Shown here piece by piece: positions 51,860 to 62,700 of a DNA stretch of 64,000 nucleotides. Each line of letters opens with the position of its first letter. The stretch's first letter is position 1. Under the pieces are notes generated by a model. The model did not search any database, had not been told where the DNA came from, and saw only the letters and a list, made by a program, of their open reading frames with translations. Source of the stretch: Pedobacter westerhofensis (lineage in GTDB: Bacteria > Bacteroidota > Bacteroidia > Sphingobacteriales > Sphingobacteriaceae); assembly GCF_900182595.1 (NCBI RefSeq), contig NZ_FXTN01000006.1:124001-188000 (forward strand), given 5' to 3'. The position numbers and the translations under genes are program-made.

Positions 51860-52354
51860 CTAGTGATCATCTTCTGTAAATCTTGTTCTACCGTAACCTT
51901 TGAACCTGAAAATGACCCCAGGAGTATCAGAGAACTGCGCATCATATGATATCGCATCAGTCACCGCCTTTGAAGCCGGACCAACAGCACCATCAGTGAC
52001 AACTTTACCATTCGTAATTGTTACTTTAACTCCAAAATACAACTCATCTGCATTGGTTACTGAAAATGCTTTATTAGCAAGATCTACATTTACTTTTGTT
52101 TTCAAACCGTAATAACTCTGCGAGTCATCCATCCACATTACAGTTGGCGAATTATCGGCTGTATTATAAGTTGACAAAGTATAATACGAATCATCACTAT
52201 CATCAATAATTGCTCCGGTAGTCGCATTGATCTGAGTAACCTGTACATACCATTCATTTGCTAAACTTTGTACTGCTGTTCCGCCCACTTCCTCCTTTTT
52301 ACATGAAGACAGTGCTAACACACATAGTGTCAATATATATAAGTATTTTTTCAT
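51860..52354 (-). CDS. Lipid-binding-like lipoprotein of the SusCD operon
   Basis: A 164-residue protein with a lipoprotein signal (MKKYLYILTLCVLALSSCKK). The mature part is beta-rich with NEWYVQVTQINATTG near the start and GVIFRFKGYGRTRFTED at the end, resembling calycin-like lipid-binding proteins often placed at the end of SusCD operons. Surface exposure is likely but no ligand can be named. It follows the DUF5011-type lipoprotein with a 14-bp gap. Confidence 0.72.
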   Translation of the reverse strand: MKKYLYILTLCVLALSSCKKEEVGGTAVQSLANEWYVQVTQINATTGAIIDDSDDSYYTLSTYNTADNSPTVMWMDDSQSYYGLKTKVNVDLANKAFSVTNADELYFGVKVTITNGKVVTDGAVGPASKAVTDAISYDAQFSDTPGVIFRFKGYGRTRFTEDDH

Positions 52355-52368
52355 GTTAGCTATTTAAA

Positions 52369-53025
52369 TTATTGTTTAATAAATGTACGTGAAGCGGCTC
52401 CATAACCTGGATTTACAATGATCATGGAATAGGTTTTCGTTGTCAAATTGTAAGTCTCAGATGCAGAAGAGGTAGTAGTACCATCGCTGCTTTCCTGTAC
52501 AGGGATTTTAATCGTACTTCCTGTTGAATTAAAGATCACAACCGTTAAATCAGTCCCCGGCGCGCCACCCGGATTAAATACGGAATAAAAGCAGGGAGCG
52601 ATCTTCGTCCACACCGCTACTGATCCATTCGTATTTCTTGCATAATTGCCCGAAAGGTCATTTGCAGCAGCGGATGATGCTGGATCATAAACGAGCACCT
52701 GTCTAGTAATTGATGCTGTAAAACCATCTTTATTTGTTGCTACATACCTTACTGTATACAGCCCTGCTGTCGCTACATCAGGTGCCCCTGTAACTACAGG
52801 AGTCAATGCATTTGTACCCTCCAAAGCAGTTACGCCCGGATCGTTAAAAGCAGCACCTTTTGCAATAATGATTCGCTTATCACCTTTAAGTGTCAGGATC
52901 GGGTAGTTAGTCACTTTTGATATACCTACTGTTCCGTCCGGATAATTAAATGATGGCTCTTTCTCGCAAGAGCTAAATGTCAGACCCAGAATTGCCAGGC
53001 CGAAAATTGCTATATATTTTTTCAT
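52369..53025 (-). CDS. DUF5011/Ig-like surface lipoprotein of the SusCD operon
   Basis: A 218-residue lipoprotein (signal IFGLAILGLTFSSCEKEP). Residues about 45-115 (LKGDKRIIIAKGAAFNDPGV onwards to GLYTVRYVATNKDGFTASIT) form an immunoglobulin-like DUF5011/DUF5012 domain. The C-terminal third is beta-rich (TDLTVVIFNSTGSTIKIPVQ). Such proteins accompany SusCD pairs as surface accessory binding proteins. It lies 24 bp after the SusD gene. Confidence 0.75.
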   Translation of the reverse strand: MKKYIAIFGLAILGLTFSSCEKEPSFNYPDGTVGISKVTNYPILTLKGDKRIIIAKGAAFNDPGVTALEGTNALTPVVTGAPDVATAGLYTVRYVATNKDGFTASITRQVLVYDPASSAAANDLSGNYARNTNGSVAVWTKIAPCFYSVFNPGGAPGTDLTVVIFNSTGSTIKIPVQESSDGTTTSSASETYNLTTKTYSMIIVNPGYGAASRTFIKQ

Positions 53026-53049
53026 CGTTTCCTTTTAATTTATGAGTGA

Positions 53050-54534
53050 TTATTTAGCCCACCAAACTTTTGTCGTTAATGGCACTTCAGCTGGGGTATT
53101 CTTATTCCTGTCTCTAGCAGAAGCTGGCCATACCAACCTGCGCGGGAATAAACCTGCAGTAACTCCATTTTTTGAAAACACAAATTGCGCTCTTGTAAAA
53201 GCTCCTCTTGTTTTATCTGCATCAGCCAAAACTGTTGTAGTTGGGTAACCTGTACGTTGTTGCTCAAAGAAAGCTTCAATATCATGAGTACCTGCAAAAG
53301 ATGCCCATTTCTGGGTAATAATCAGTTCAAGCTTTTGCTCAAAAGTACCTGCAGTAGGATAAGCATACGCAGTAGTTCCGAGTGTCCCTATCGCTTGGCC
53401 AGATTGCGCAAACGCAGCAGTGAGCCCCGTGTCGTATGCAGCTTTTGCACCAGCACCACCGTAGTAACGCTCAAGGGCTTCAGCCTGCATGAAATAAGAT
53501 TCAGCGGCTGTAATAAACCAAGTAGACTGTGTAGGTGTTTGGTAGAAAGCTGTTGCACTAGCATACGTAGGCTGCTCTGCAGCAGTCGCACTGTAATCAC
53601 CCTGAATCATCGCAACAGGAGCAAGCGTGTTAAAGTAAGTTCTCAGCCTGGGATCATTGTTTGCAGTTAAGAAATCAACGAATGTTCTGCTGGCTCTTAA
53701 GTTTGTAGCTACGTTTGAACGTCTAATATTGTACTCATAGAAAGGGTTACTATTATCAGGAGTACCGCTCCACGAAGCGATGCCCACGTTAGTAGTTAAA
53801 AATTCAGCACCAGAAGTATATAATGCTGTAATACCCGCCTGAGCTACCGCTGGCTTAGCATTCACCATACGTAGGTACATTTTCAGTTTCAGCGTATTGG
53901 CAAATTTAGTCCATAAATCCATATCACCAGCAAACAAGAAGTCTGTTGTCTGTTGTGTGGCACTTAAAGGTATAGACGTATAATCTTTTGCAAGCGCAGC
54001 GTCAATTTCAGCAAGCAGTGCAGTATAGATCACATCACCGTCATCAAATTTAGGCTGCAAGTTTGCGGAACCCTGAAATGCTTCAGAATAAGGAACCTTA
54101 TCATATAAGTCTACCAATACCTCAAAGCTATAAGCCTTCATTACTGTAGCCATCAGATTATATCTCCAGTCGCCAGCAGCCTGAGCTTTCTGAATGGCCA
54201 GATTGTAATCGAATAAAGCACCACTGAACAACTCATCATAATCCCTTGTATAATCAATTTTAGTGAGATTATAAGAATCAATCGTTTTGTATTGGTTCGA
54301 AGCATTCGCTTGAGTAAAATACTGTGACCAGATACCGCCTATAACAGTAAACTGTCCTCCAACAGTACCAGCAGTAGACATTACTCCAGATGGGAATAAT
54401 ACCTCCGGGGTTGCATTTTCAATCAAAGGATTATTCGGGTCTGTGTTTACATCCAGATTTTTCTTACATCCGAATGAAAGCAGCAGAACTGCTGAGAGCA
54501 TCAGCGTTGTATATTTTAAATTTGTCTTTTTCAT
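53050..54534 (-). CDS. SusD/RagB-family outer-membrane lipoprotein (pair 1)
   Basis: A 494-residue SusD-like lid lipoprotein. The signal ends in a lipobox (VLLLSFGCKKNLDVNTDPNNP). TPR-like helices include DWRYNLMATVMKAYSFEVLVDLYDKVPYSEAF, a highly characteristic SusD-like_2 segment, and the later ITQKWASFAGTHDIEAFFEQQRTG. It should bind substrate on the cell surface and close over the SusC transporter encoded 11 bp upstream. The substrate may be a glycan or peptide; no glycoside hydrolase lies in the window. Confidence 0.95.
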   Translation of the reverse strand: MKKTNLKYTTLMLSAVLLLSFGCKKNLDVNTDPNNPLIENATPEVLFPSGVMSTAGTVGGQFTVIGGIWSQYFTQANASNQYKTIDSYNLTKIDYTRDYDELFSGALFDYNLAIQKAQAAGDWRYNLMATVMKAYSFEVLVDLYDKVPYSEAFQGSANLQPKFDDGDVIYTALLAEIDAALAKDYTSIPLSATQQTTDFLFAGDMDLWTKFANTLKLKMYLRMVNAKPAVAQAGITALYTSGAEFLTTNVGIASWSGTPDNSNPFYEYNIRRSNVATNLRASRTFVDFLTANNDPRLRTYFNTLAPVAMIQGDYSATAAEQPTYASATAFYQTPTQSTWFITAAESYFMQAEALERYYGGAGAKAAYDTGLTAAFAQSGQAIGTLGTTAYAYPTAGTFEQKLELIITQKWASFAGTHDIEAFFEQQRTGYPTTTVLADADKTRGAFTRAQFVFSKNGVTAGLFPRRLVWPASARDRNKNTPAEVPLTTKVWWAK

Positions 54535-54545
54535 CTTTCAGTTTT

Positions 54546-57500
54546 TTAGAATGTAACCTTTAATGATGCACCAAAGAATCTTACCGGTGGTGCTGTTCTG
54601 AATTCGCCAAACTCACTTCTCAGGTCATTACCGAAGTTGGAAACTTCAGGGTCAATTGTTTGATTAGATGCTGGCAACCAGGTAACCAGGTTCCTTCCAT
54701 AAACAGACACTGCTACACGTTGTGCAGAAATTCTCTTGGCAAGCGAAGTAGGCAAAGCATAACTTAGGGTTACTTCTCTTAATTTCAGGAATGATTTACT
54801 TAGTATTCTATTATTATATGCTACAGCCTTATTAGTTGTAGGGTAATAGTAATCATCAATATTACCTTCTGTAATACGGGTTGTATTTTCAACATAACTT
54901 ACACTTCCGTTTGCAGCAGTTACGGCCACGACAGAGTTTGGTACGATAAACGGTCTGCGATCATTGTAAGTAGTTTTCTCGTCAGCACCAACAAAATTTA
55001 GTAAATCTGCTGTTCCTGAATAGAAAACACCACCTTTTTGCCAGTCTAATGTAGCGCCTAGTGTAAAGCTTTTATAAGTAAATGAGTTAGTGAGCCCCAT
55101 AGAGAAGTCACGTTGCATAGATCCATAAATACCGTTAGCAGGAGCAACAACCGGGCGGCCTGTAGTAGCATCAACGATAATGTGCCCTTGTGGGTCGTAT
55201 TGCGCAACCGGGGCTTCAATTGTTCCTAATGGCTGTCCAACTTCTGCTACGAACTGCGCATCATAAGCGGAGTTAAGAATAACTTTTTCTAAGCCTGCAG
55301 GCAATTCAAGAACCATGTTCCTGTCTCTAGCAAATGTATATATCATGTTCCATTGGAAATCTTTGGATACAATTGGTTTAGCGTTAACTGTAACCTCAAC
55401 ACCTCTGTTCCTTACTTTACCAAAGTTCAAGTAAGAAAAGGTATAACCTGTAGCAGGATCAACCGGCACGGCTAAAATTTGGTCTTTTCTTACTTTGTTA
55501 TAGTAGGTTGCATCAATTCCAAGTCTGTTTTTGAAGAACCTGATCTCACCACCCAACTCAAGCTCGCTCACTTTTTCCGGTTTCAGATCTGGGTTTCTCA
55601 GGTAATTTGAGATTGTAAATCCTGGGACACCACTAACAGGAAAATTAATTGCTGCGCCACCACCTAAGTTAACACTAGTTTGTGTTAAGATATTGTTGAT
55701 CCTATATGGATCAGTATCACTACCTGTTTGTCCAAAACTTCCTCTTAATTTCAGGAAGCTGATCGGCGTTTTAGAAAGATCAACTGCTTCAGATACCAGG
55801 AATGCTAAACTCGCTGCAGGATAGAAGTAACTGTTCTTATTTAAAGCTAGTGTTGACGACCAGTCATTTCTTGCTGTTACTGTAAGATACAGATATTTAT
55901 TATATCCTAAAGTAGCTTGTGCATAAGCACCGAATAGCCTTCTGTGACTCTCTACCTCAGAACTATTTGGCTTGTTTGAGCTATTGCTGATATCAAAGAA
56001 ACCAGGGATTGCAAGATTCTCAACAGAAGTTGTTAGATTTCTGATTCCCCTGTCATTATAGTTGACACCTATTAAACCGTCCAGATCAAAATGAGAATCT
56101 AGTTGCTTATTAAAGATTGCATTCAATTTAGTGTCGTATTCAAAGCTTTTAAATGAACCTTCGATCACGTTACCTACGTCTGCTGCTCTTGATGAACCTT
56201 CAATATTTCCGCCATCATTGTAACTGCCAGGCGTCGGTGCATTTTTATTATGCCAGATTTTTGTCTGTGAATTACTCACATCAGCACCTTGTTGAAACTG
56301 AATATTCAACCAATCGGCCACTTTGTAATTCATATTTACGTTACCATAAATACGGTCAGCTTTGTTCCTTGACCCATTTTCATAAAGAGAATAGTATGGA
56401 TTTTCAGCGTAAGGCGTAAAGTAGTTATCAACGTTAAAGAATTTGTTCTTATAATCCCTTAAATCAGAAATAGGAATATCTCCGGGGATCTGAAGGATAT
56501 CTTCATAAAACGATGATCCAATACCTGAATCAGCACCACCTGCAGTTACGAACTTTTGAGTTTTAGCAACATAGTTCATTGAACCGTCGATGCTGAAGTT
56601 TTTATATTTCGTAGATCCTTTAAGGGAAATGTTGTTCCTTTTATAGGAATCTGCATCTGTTGGCAAATAACCGTTGCTGTTGATATTTCCATAGGAAAAA
56701 TAGAAAGTGCTTTGGTCATTACCGCCACTGATAGCAATATTGTTGTTTAACTCCAACCCGTTTGTTAAAGCGTCACGTACATTGTTCTTGATGTAAGAAA
56801 AAGGCTTCAGCAATTGAGAATTATCAACAACCGCACCCCACGTTCTCATTTGCCCGTCAAACTTAGGGCCCCAGTTACCATTCTCAGATGGAATGTACGT
56901 AGCGTCCCAACCTTGTCCAAAAGTTTCCTGGGGTGAGTAAAGAGATGCTACCTGTGTAATTGTTGCTGCAGTAGAGAAATCAATTTTCAACGAGCCTGAT
57001 TTTCCTTTTTTGGTAGTAATCAAAATAACCCCACTTGATCCTCTTGATCCATATAATGCCGTAGCAGCTGATCCTTTTAGCACACTCATACTTTCGATAT
57101 TGTTTGGATCAATATCATTAGCATTGTTACCAAAATCGTAGTTATCAGTGGATGCCGAGGTGGAATTATCTAAAGGAACGCCATCAATTACATACAATGG
57201 CTGATTACCACCTGTGATAGAAGAATAACCTCTTAAAATAACTTTTGTGGAACCACCTGGAGCTCCAGAAGTATTAGAAATAGTTGCACCGGCAATTTTA
57301 CCCTGCAAACCACCGGCTAAACTGACAGCAGCAGATCCGTTAATATCCTCTGACTTTACAGTCGTTTCAGCGTATCCAATTGTTTTCTTTGCTTTACTGA
57401 TACCAAGAGCGGTAACTACGACTTCACCTAAAGCCTGTGAATCCTGGCCTAAGCTAAGATTGATGACATTGCCTGAACCCAGTGCGACTTCCTGTCTTGT

Positions 57501-57734
57501 ATAACCAACTGATGAGAATTCCAATGCAGTGGCTCCTGCAGGTACTTTAATTGCATACTTACCGTCCGAACCGGTTGCAACGCCATTTGATGTGCCTTTT
57601 ACTTTTACTGATACTCCAGGAATCGGAAGTCCGTCATCCTTGCCTTTCACCGTACCAGTAACAGTTCGATCCTGTGCCATTGCAGAAGCTGCAACGAATA
57701 AGAATACGAACAAACTTAGTATAAGTTTTTTCAT
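54546..57734 (-). CDS. SusC/RagA TonB-linked outer-membrane transporter (pair 1)
   Basis: A 1062-residue TonB-dependent transporter: signal peptide (MKKLILSLFVFLFVAASAMA), CarboxypepD_reg-like domain (about 24-105, DRTVTGTVKGKDDGLPIPGV), plug domain (about 115-235 with the YVIDGVP motif and VLKGSAATALYGSRGSSGVI) and a 22-strand barrel ending in VRFFGASLKVTF with a terminal Phe. No STN domain is present, so it does not signal to an anti-sigma factor. It imports the substrate captured by SusD. The first 110 or so residues are almost identical to pair 2, while the rest diverges. Confidence 0.96.
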   Translation of the reverse strand: MKKLILSLFVFLFVAASAMAQDRTVTGTVKGKDDGLPIPGVSVKVKGTSNGVATGSDGKYAIKVPAGATALEFSSVGYTRQEVALGSGNVINLSLGQDSQALGEVVVTALGISKAKKTIGYAETTVKSEDINGSAAVSLAGGLQGKIAGATISNTSGAPGGSTKVILRGYSSITGGNQPLYVIDGVPLDNSTSASTDNYDFGNNANDIDPNNIESMSVLKGSAATALYGSRGSSGVILITTKKGKSGSLKIDFSTAATITQVASLYSPQETFGQGWDATYIPSENGNWGPKFDGQMRTWGAVVDNSQLLKPFSYIKNNVRDALTNGLELNNNIAISGGNDQSTFYFSYGNINSNGYLPTDADSYKRNNISLKGSTKYKNFSIDGSMNYVAKTQKFVTAGGADSGIGSSFYEDILQIPGDIPISDLRDYKNKFFNVDNYFTPYAENPYYSLYENGSRNKADRIYGNVNMNYKVADWLNIQFQQGADVSNSQTKIWHNKNAPTPGSYNDGGNIEGSSRAADVGNVIEGSFKSFEYDTKLNAIFNKQLDSHFDLDGLIGVNYNDRGIRNLTTSVENLAIPGFFDISNSSNKPNSSEVESHRRLFGAYAQATLGYNKYLYLTVTARNDWSSTLALNKNSYFYPAASLAFLVSEAVDLSKTPISFLKLRGSFGQTGSDTDPYRINNILTQTSVNLGGGAAINFPVSGVPGFTISNYLRNPDLKPEKVSELELGGEIRFFKNRLGIDATYYNKVRKDQILAVPVDPATGYTFSYLNFGKVRNRGVEVTVNAKPIVSKDFQWNMIYTFARDRNMVLELPAGLEKVILNSAYDAQFVAEVGQPLGTIEAPVAQYDPQGHIIVDATTGRPVVAPANGIYGSMQRDFSMGLTNSFTYKSFTLGATLDWQKGGVFYSGTADLLNFVGADEKTTYNDRRPFIVPNSVVAVTAANGSVSYVENTTRITEGNIDDYYYPTTNKAVAYNNRILSKSFLKLREVTLSYALPTSLAKRISAQRVAVSVYGRNLVTWLPASNQTIDPEVSNFGNDLRSEFGEFRTAPPVRFFGASLKVTF

Positions 57735-58301
57735 AAACGAATAAAATTTAGGTTAGTTAATAATTAATATAATAGTGATTGATTGCGTTATTTTAAAGAC
57801 ATAAAGCACCCGCACTTATCGTATTGATAAACAGTACAATTTTAGAGGAGCAAAACATTTATAAGGTATTTTTAATTTTTAGATTGCGCGTAAATGAGAT
57901 TCCGACTCGCGCAAACAAAGGATAACTTGACAAAGTTCCTTCTTCAAGTAGACAAGTTTAAGTAAATAATCAGTTAATAATGCTCTAAGATATATGAAAA
58001 TATTTATGGGCACAAATATTAATTTTTTTATATCCACAACTTTTGGGAGTAACGCCATTTATTCCCATTGTAGAACGATATTAAGCGGGAGGCTTCACCC
58101 TGAAATTCAACGAATTTTTGCCCGAAAAAAAAAATGACATTGGCAGACAACTGTTTGCAGGTTTCCAGCGACGATCTTATCAAAGCATGTGTGAGAAAAA
58201 TGGTGATTTTATAACTTTATGGGATAAGACATGAAAATCCTGTACCTAACATGATTTTTACATAAAGTTTATCTTACACCTCTGCCATCCAAATTGACTG
58301 C
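57735..58301. promoter_or_regulatory. Upstream region of SusC pair 1: conserved box and GC-rich inverted repeat
   Basis: No gene is seen. A 39-bp box at 57957-57995 (starting TTTAAGTAAATAATCAGTTA) matches 63308-63346 before the second SusC at 36 positions. Between box and gene lies a perfect 7-bp inverted repeat TTGCGCG/CGCGCAA (57884-57890, 57908-57914). The same order and similar spacing occur at the second locus, implying a shared regulatory leader. Confidence 0.55.
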
Positions 58302-58335
58302 AATAAAAAGAGGCGCACCACAAAAGTAATGCGCC
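58302..58335 (-). terminator. Rho-independent terminator of the second SusCD operon
   Basis: GGCGCA (58312-58317) and TGCGCC (58330-58335) form a GC-rich stem with a 12-nt loop. On the minus strand it is followed by TCTTTTTATT. It lies 21 nt after the SusD stop. Confidence 0.8.
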
Positions 58336-58355
58336 CCACTTTAGAAACATTGTTC

Positions 58356-59780
58356 TTAAAACTTATCGAAGAATAACTTGGTCTCCACTACATCGCCACC
58401 AATTGCGGCAGCTGCAGCAAGCCTGTTGGTATTATTCACATTCTGCTCTTTTACAGGATAAGTGAAACGCACAGGAAAGCCACTTAGCGCATCTTCTGCC
58501 GCTTCAAGAGCAGGAAAATCTAAACGTCTCTGATCTACCCAGGCATCTATACCCCGGTTATAAAACGCAATCCATTTCTGGGTACCAATTTTTTCTTTGT
58601 AATCACCAGCGGCAGTTACATAAGCAACATTCGGCTGTGCAAGGTATGCCGTAGCGGCTGCAGCTGTTCCTCCCCAATCCAGGATCGAGGCAGTAATTGC
58701 ATTTGAATAAGAAAGAGCTGCAGTAGAACCTACATTATATCCTCTGGCAGCAGCTTCTGCAACTAGAAACTGTACTTCTGAATAATCCAGAATATTACCC
58801 GGAAAAGCTGGAGCAGTGGTTGTGATAGCTGTGTGCGAAAAGTTAGGATAAGCACTGCTTACGCCTGGTGTTCCGCCACTATAACCACCACTTGGATCTT
58901 TGGTGAAATACAACGGCAACCTTGGATCAGCAAGCGCATTCATCTTATCAATGATTGTACTCGCAGCTACAAAGTCTAACCTTCCACTCTGAATCAGGTC
59001 CACCCATACCGGATTGGTATTTGGCGTGGCAGAAACATAGGGGAATTTTGCATTGTCGGTATTAGCCGTAAAAACTCCACTTGCAACGGCAGACTCTGCC
59101 GCAGTTTTTGCCAGCGTAGGGTTCGCATCTGAAACAGTTATAGCCAGTTTCAGCTTAAGAGAATTTGCAAATTTTTTCCATTGGGTAACATCGCCTGCGT
59201 AAATTGCATCCGCATTGCCCAGGCTCTCTTTGCCAATCGTTAATGCAGCAATATCTGTATCCAGCCTTTTCAATAAATCGGCATAGATAGTTAATGCATC
59301 ATCATATTTAGGAAATGAGTTATCAATATTCAGCGCATTGCTGTAAGGCACGTTACCATAGGTAGTAACAATATAATGCCATGTGTACACCTCCATGATA
59401 TCAAGAATAGCAATATCATTCTGGCGCTGTGTAGCATCCGTTACATCTACAGCCATTGTTTTTCTGGAAGCTTCAAAGTTATTCAGCACGTCACGGTAAA
59501 ATATATCCCATAGATTATCGGGTATAGTCCTGGTGTTAAAATCATACTGGCTTTCATCAATATAAGTAGTTTCCTGCCATTGCTGTTCGATCAGTCTGAA
59601 TACATTCCTGTTCACATTTGCAGAAGTAAGAATATCCACAAGATTGTGCTGGGCTTTTGTAAACAAAGAAGCCGAAGTTACACTTAATGGTTTTTTAGGA
59701 TCGTTATTTAAAGTTGATAAGTCCTTTGTACACCCCATAGCAAAGAGGATTGGGACTAATAGTACTATTATCTTTTTCAT
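58356..59780 (-). CDS. SusD/RagB-family outer-membrane lipoprotein (pair 2)
   Basis: About 474 residues from the ATG at 59780 (MKKIIVLLVPILFAMGCTKD), a lipoprotein signal; an ATG two codons upstream is the alternative. SusD-like_2 features include NDIAILDIMEVYTWHYIVTTYGNVPYSNAL, DAIYAGDVTQWKKFANSLKLKLAI and EKIGTQKWIAFYNRGIDAWVDQRR. It pairs with the SusC encoded 11 bp upstream as its surface lid. Unlike pair 1, no accessory lipoproteins follow. Confidence 0.94.
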   Translation of the reverse strand: MKKIIVLLVPILFAMGCTKDLSTLNNDPKKPLSVTSASLFTKAQHNLVDILTSANVNRNVFRLIEQQWQETTYIDESQYDFNTRTIPDNLWDIFYRDVLNNFEASRKTMAVDVTDATQRQNDIAILDIMEVYTWHYIVTTYGNVPYSNALNIDNSFPKYDDALTIYADLLKRLDTDIAALTIGKESLGNADAIYAGDVTQWKKFANSLKLKLAITVSDANPTLAKTAAESAVASGVFTANTDNAKFPYVSATPNTNPVWVDLIQSGRLDFVAASTIIDKMNALADPRLPLYFTKDPSGGYSGGTPGVSSAYPNFSHTAITTTAPAFPGNILDYSEVQFLVAEAAARGYNVGSTAALSYSNAITASILDWGGTAAAATAYLAQPNVAYVTAAGDYKEKIGTQKWIAFYNRGIDAWVDQRRLDFPALEAAEDALSGFPVRFTYPVKEQNVNNTNRLAAAAAIGGDVVETKLFFDKF

Positions 59781-59791
59781 AATCATTAATG

Positions 59792-62700
59792 TTAAAATCT
59801 AACTTTTAAGTTAAATGCGAAGGTTCTCACACTTGGATATGAACCTACCTGATATCCCTGAACATTTCCAAAGCTTAATCCGTCTTCCGGATCGGCATTT
59901 GGCAGGTTTTTATGGATAATCCATAAATTTCTTCCAATCAAAGAAAGATCTACACCCTTAAGCGGCCCCATCTTGCTAACAAGTGTTTGAGGCAGCGAGT
60001 AGCCAATGATTACTTCTCTCAGCTTGATGTACCCAGCATCGTAAACAAATGCTGCAGCCGGCAAACGCCTGTAACCATAACTACCAAATTCATCGTTGGG
60101 AACTCTTGTAGTATTAGGTGTACCGTCAGCGTATACACCAGGATTGATAAATCCACCACCTTCACTGATAGGAAGACGGGATTCGTTTCCTAACTCGTTA
60201 AGACCAGCAGTCTCCTCGTACATCCCTGTAGCAAGTCCATAATATTGATCCAGTGAGAATACACTGCCACCTTTACGAACATCGATTAAGAAGCTTAAAT
60301 TAACATTTTTATACCTGAAGCTGTTATTGATACCACCTGTCCATTTAGGATTCATGTTTCCGATAGTCTCGTTCGCAGTTTCGGACTGCAGATATCTTCC
60401 GTTTGCACCAACAACTTTCTCTCCTTTGTCATTGTAAACAAAGTTTGACCCCCTGATTGTACCAAATGGTTGATCAAGTGATGCATTGATGGTTATACCA
60501 CCCTGAAAATCGGCAATAGATAAGTTTGTAGCCTCATTTCCTGAATCATCTTTAAACAATTCAGTTACTTTATTTCTGTTCCTGGTCCAGTTCACATTTA
60601 CCTTCCACTCAAAATCTCTTGTTTTAAGCGGAGATCCATTCAATGAAAGCTCCACGCCTTTGTTTACCACACTTCCTGCATTCAGAAACTTTGAATCATA
60701 GCCTGTAGTGGTAGAAACTTTTACCGGGAGGATCTGGTCAATCGTTTTTGTATTGTAATATGTTGCATCCAAACCTAAACGGCTGCCAAAGAAGGAAGCT
60801 TCAACACCAACCTCTTTACTTCTTGATTGTTCAGGTTTAAGATCAGGATTGTTCTTCACTGCCTCGATTAAACCACGGGTAGTAGATACTGAAGCCTGGG
60901 ACCTGCCATCGAAAGGCGTAGCAATGTTATAAGTATTGGCAATGGTATAAATCGGGGCATCAGACCCAACCTGTGCATAGTTGGCACGTAATTTACCATA
61001 AGACAACCAGTCGCGTTCATCTTTTAATAATTCAGAGAACACAAAGCCTGCAGATACAGATGGGTAATAATAAGAATTATTCTTTTTTGGTAATGTTGAA
61101 GAAGCATCTCTTCTGATTGTACCATCTAAGGTATAGGTGTTTTTGTAGGCAAGTGTAGCTCCGGCGAAAACACCCTGAACTTCCCTTCTTGCATCAATTT
61201 CTATTGGCGCTTCAATTGGGCTAACAGAATTGCTCAATGAGTAGATACCGCTTAATCCCAATCCGCCATTTGTAATTGCATAGTTTGACTGTGTCCGTTG
61301 TCTTCTCACGTTCACACCCAATAAACCAGACAGGTTGAAATCTTCACTCAGTTTTTTGTTGACCGTAGCCAGGAAGTCAACATTTGACTCCGTATAATCC
61401 TGTGTATATTTTGAGTACAAAGGCACATCAAGACTTCCGATGGCCTGTCTTTCTTCCTGCAGCTGGTGGTAAGTATCCAATGAATACCGGCCCATCAGGT
61501 TCAGCCAGTCGGTAACCTTGTAGTTCATGTTCACATTACCAATCACACGGTCCCGGTTGTCAGTTTCATAATTCTCATATCTTGCAAAATATGGGTTATC
61601 CCAAAAAATAGGCCTTCCGCTCGTATAATCTGCAAGGTTCCAGGTAACGTTCTCCTGGCCCACAAATGCAGGGTTGGCAGCCGAACGGTCTTTAGCCCTG
61701 AAATACGCAGCTTCAAGTTCTTTTACGTCTACGTTAGTTTGCCACCACTGTCTGAAGTTGGTTGCAGGATTATAAACACCAGCACCATTGTAACCTGTTC
61801 CATATCTTCCACGTCCGTCAACTCTTGAATAGTTTACATCAGCACCTGCAGTTAACCTGCTGGTGATATTATAAGTTGATCCAAAGTTTACTGTATTTTT
61901 CTGAATGTTGGAGTTCGGCAGAATACCATTTTGATTATCCCTTGTATATCCAAGTTTGAAAGATCCTTTATCATAGCTGTTGCTGATCATAATGCTTTGG
62001 TTGTTGGATACGGGTTTTTCGAAGAAGGTAGTCGGGTCATTCTTCGCAGCTACCCATGGCGTAGCTTTACCAAAATTTGGGGAAGTTGAGTCAAAAGCAT
62101 CCCACTGATAAACCAGTAAGTTCGGATCAAATTTCTGCCCGTACGATGCATCTTCAGTTAAGGGAGCAATCAGGTCATTTACGCCGTCGCCATTGATATC
62201 AACATTGTTCACTAAGTAATTAGATTCGTCTGTTCCATAATAAGGACCATAACCCCCACCATATTTCTTCTGGTACTTTGGAAAGGTGCTCTTATCAATT
62301 ACACCTAAACTGATACCTGTATTTAATGTGATGTTTAGTCCTGATCTTCCTTTTTTAGTGGTGATCAAAATCACGCCATTGCTTCCGCGCGAACCATATA
62401 AGGCCGATGCAGCTGCACCTTTTAATACGGTAATATTCTCTACATCGTCAGGGTTAATATCTGACGCAGGGTTACCGTAATCGTAACCGCCAATACCACT
62501 TTGCTGATCAGAAGTATTCATGTTGTTATTCGCAACCGGAACACCGTCTACAACAAACAGTGCCTGGTTATTCTGGGTCATTGATTTTACACCGCGGATG
62601 ACAACGTTTGTAGAACCACCAAGGGTGTTATTCTGGCGAATTTCCAAACCAGAGACTTTACCGGATAAACTGCTGCCCAGGTTTGATGAACGGTTTTCAC

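Noticed and set aside
53185..53670. 161-codon plus-strand frame inside the SusD gene
   Set aside because: It is antisense to a complete SusD gene; the Cys/Ser-rich composition is typical of a shadow frame.
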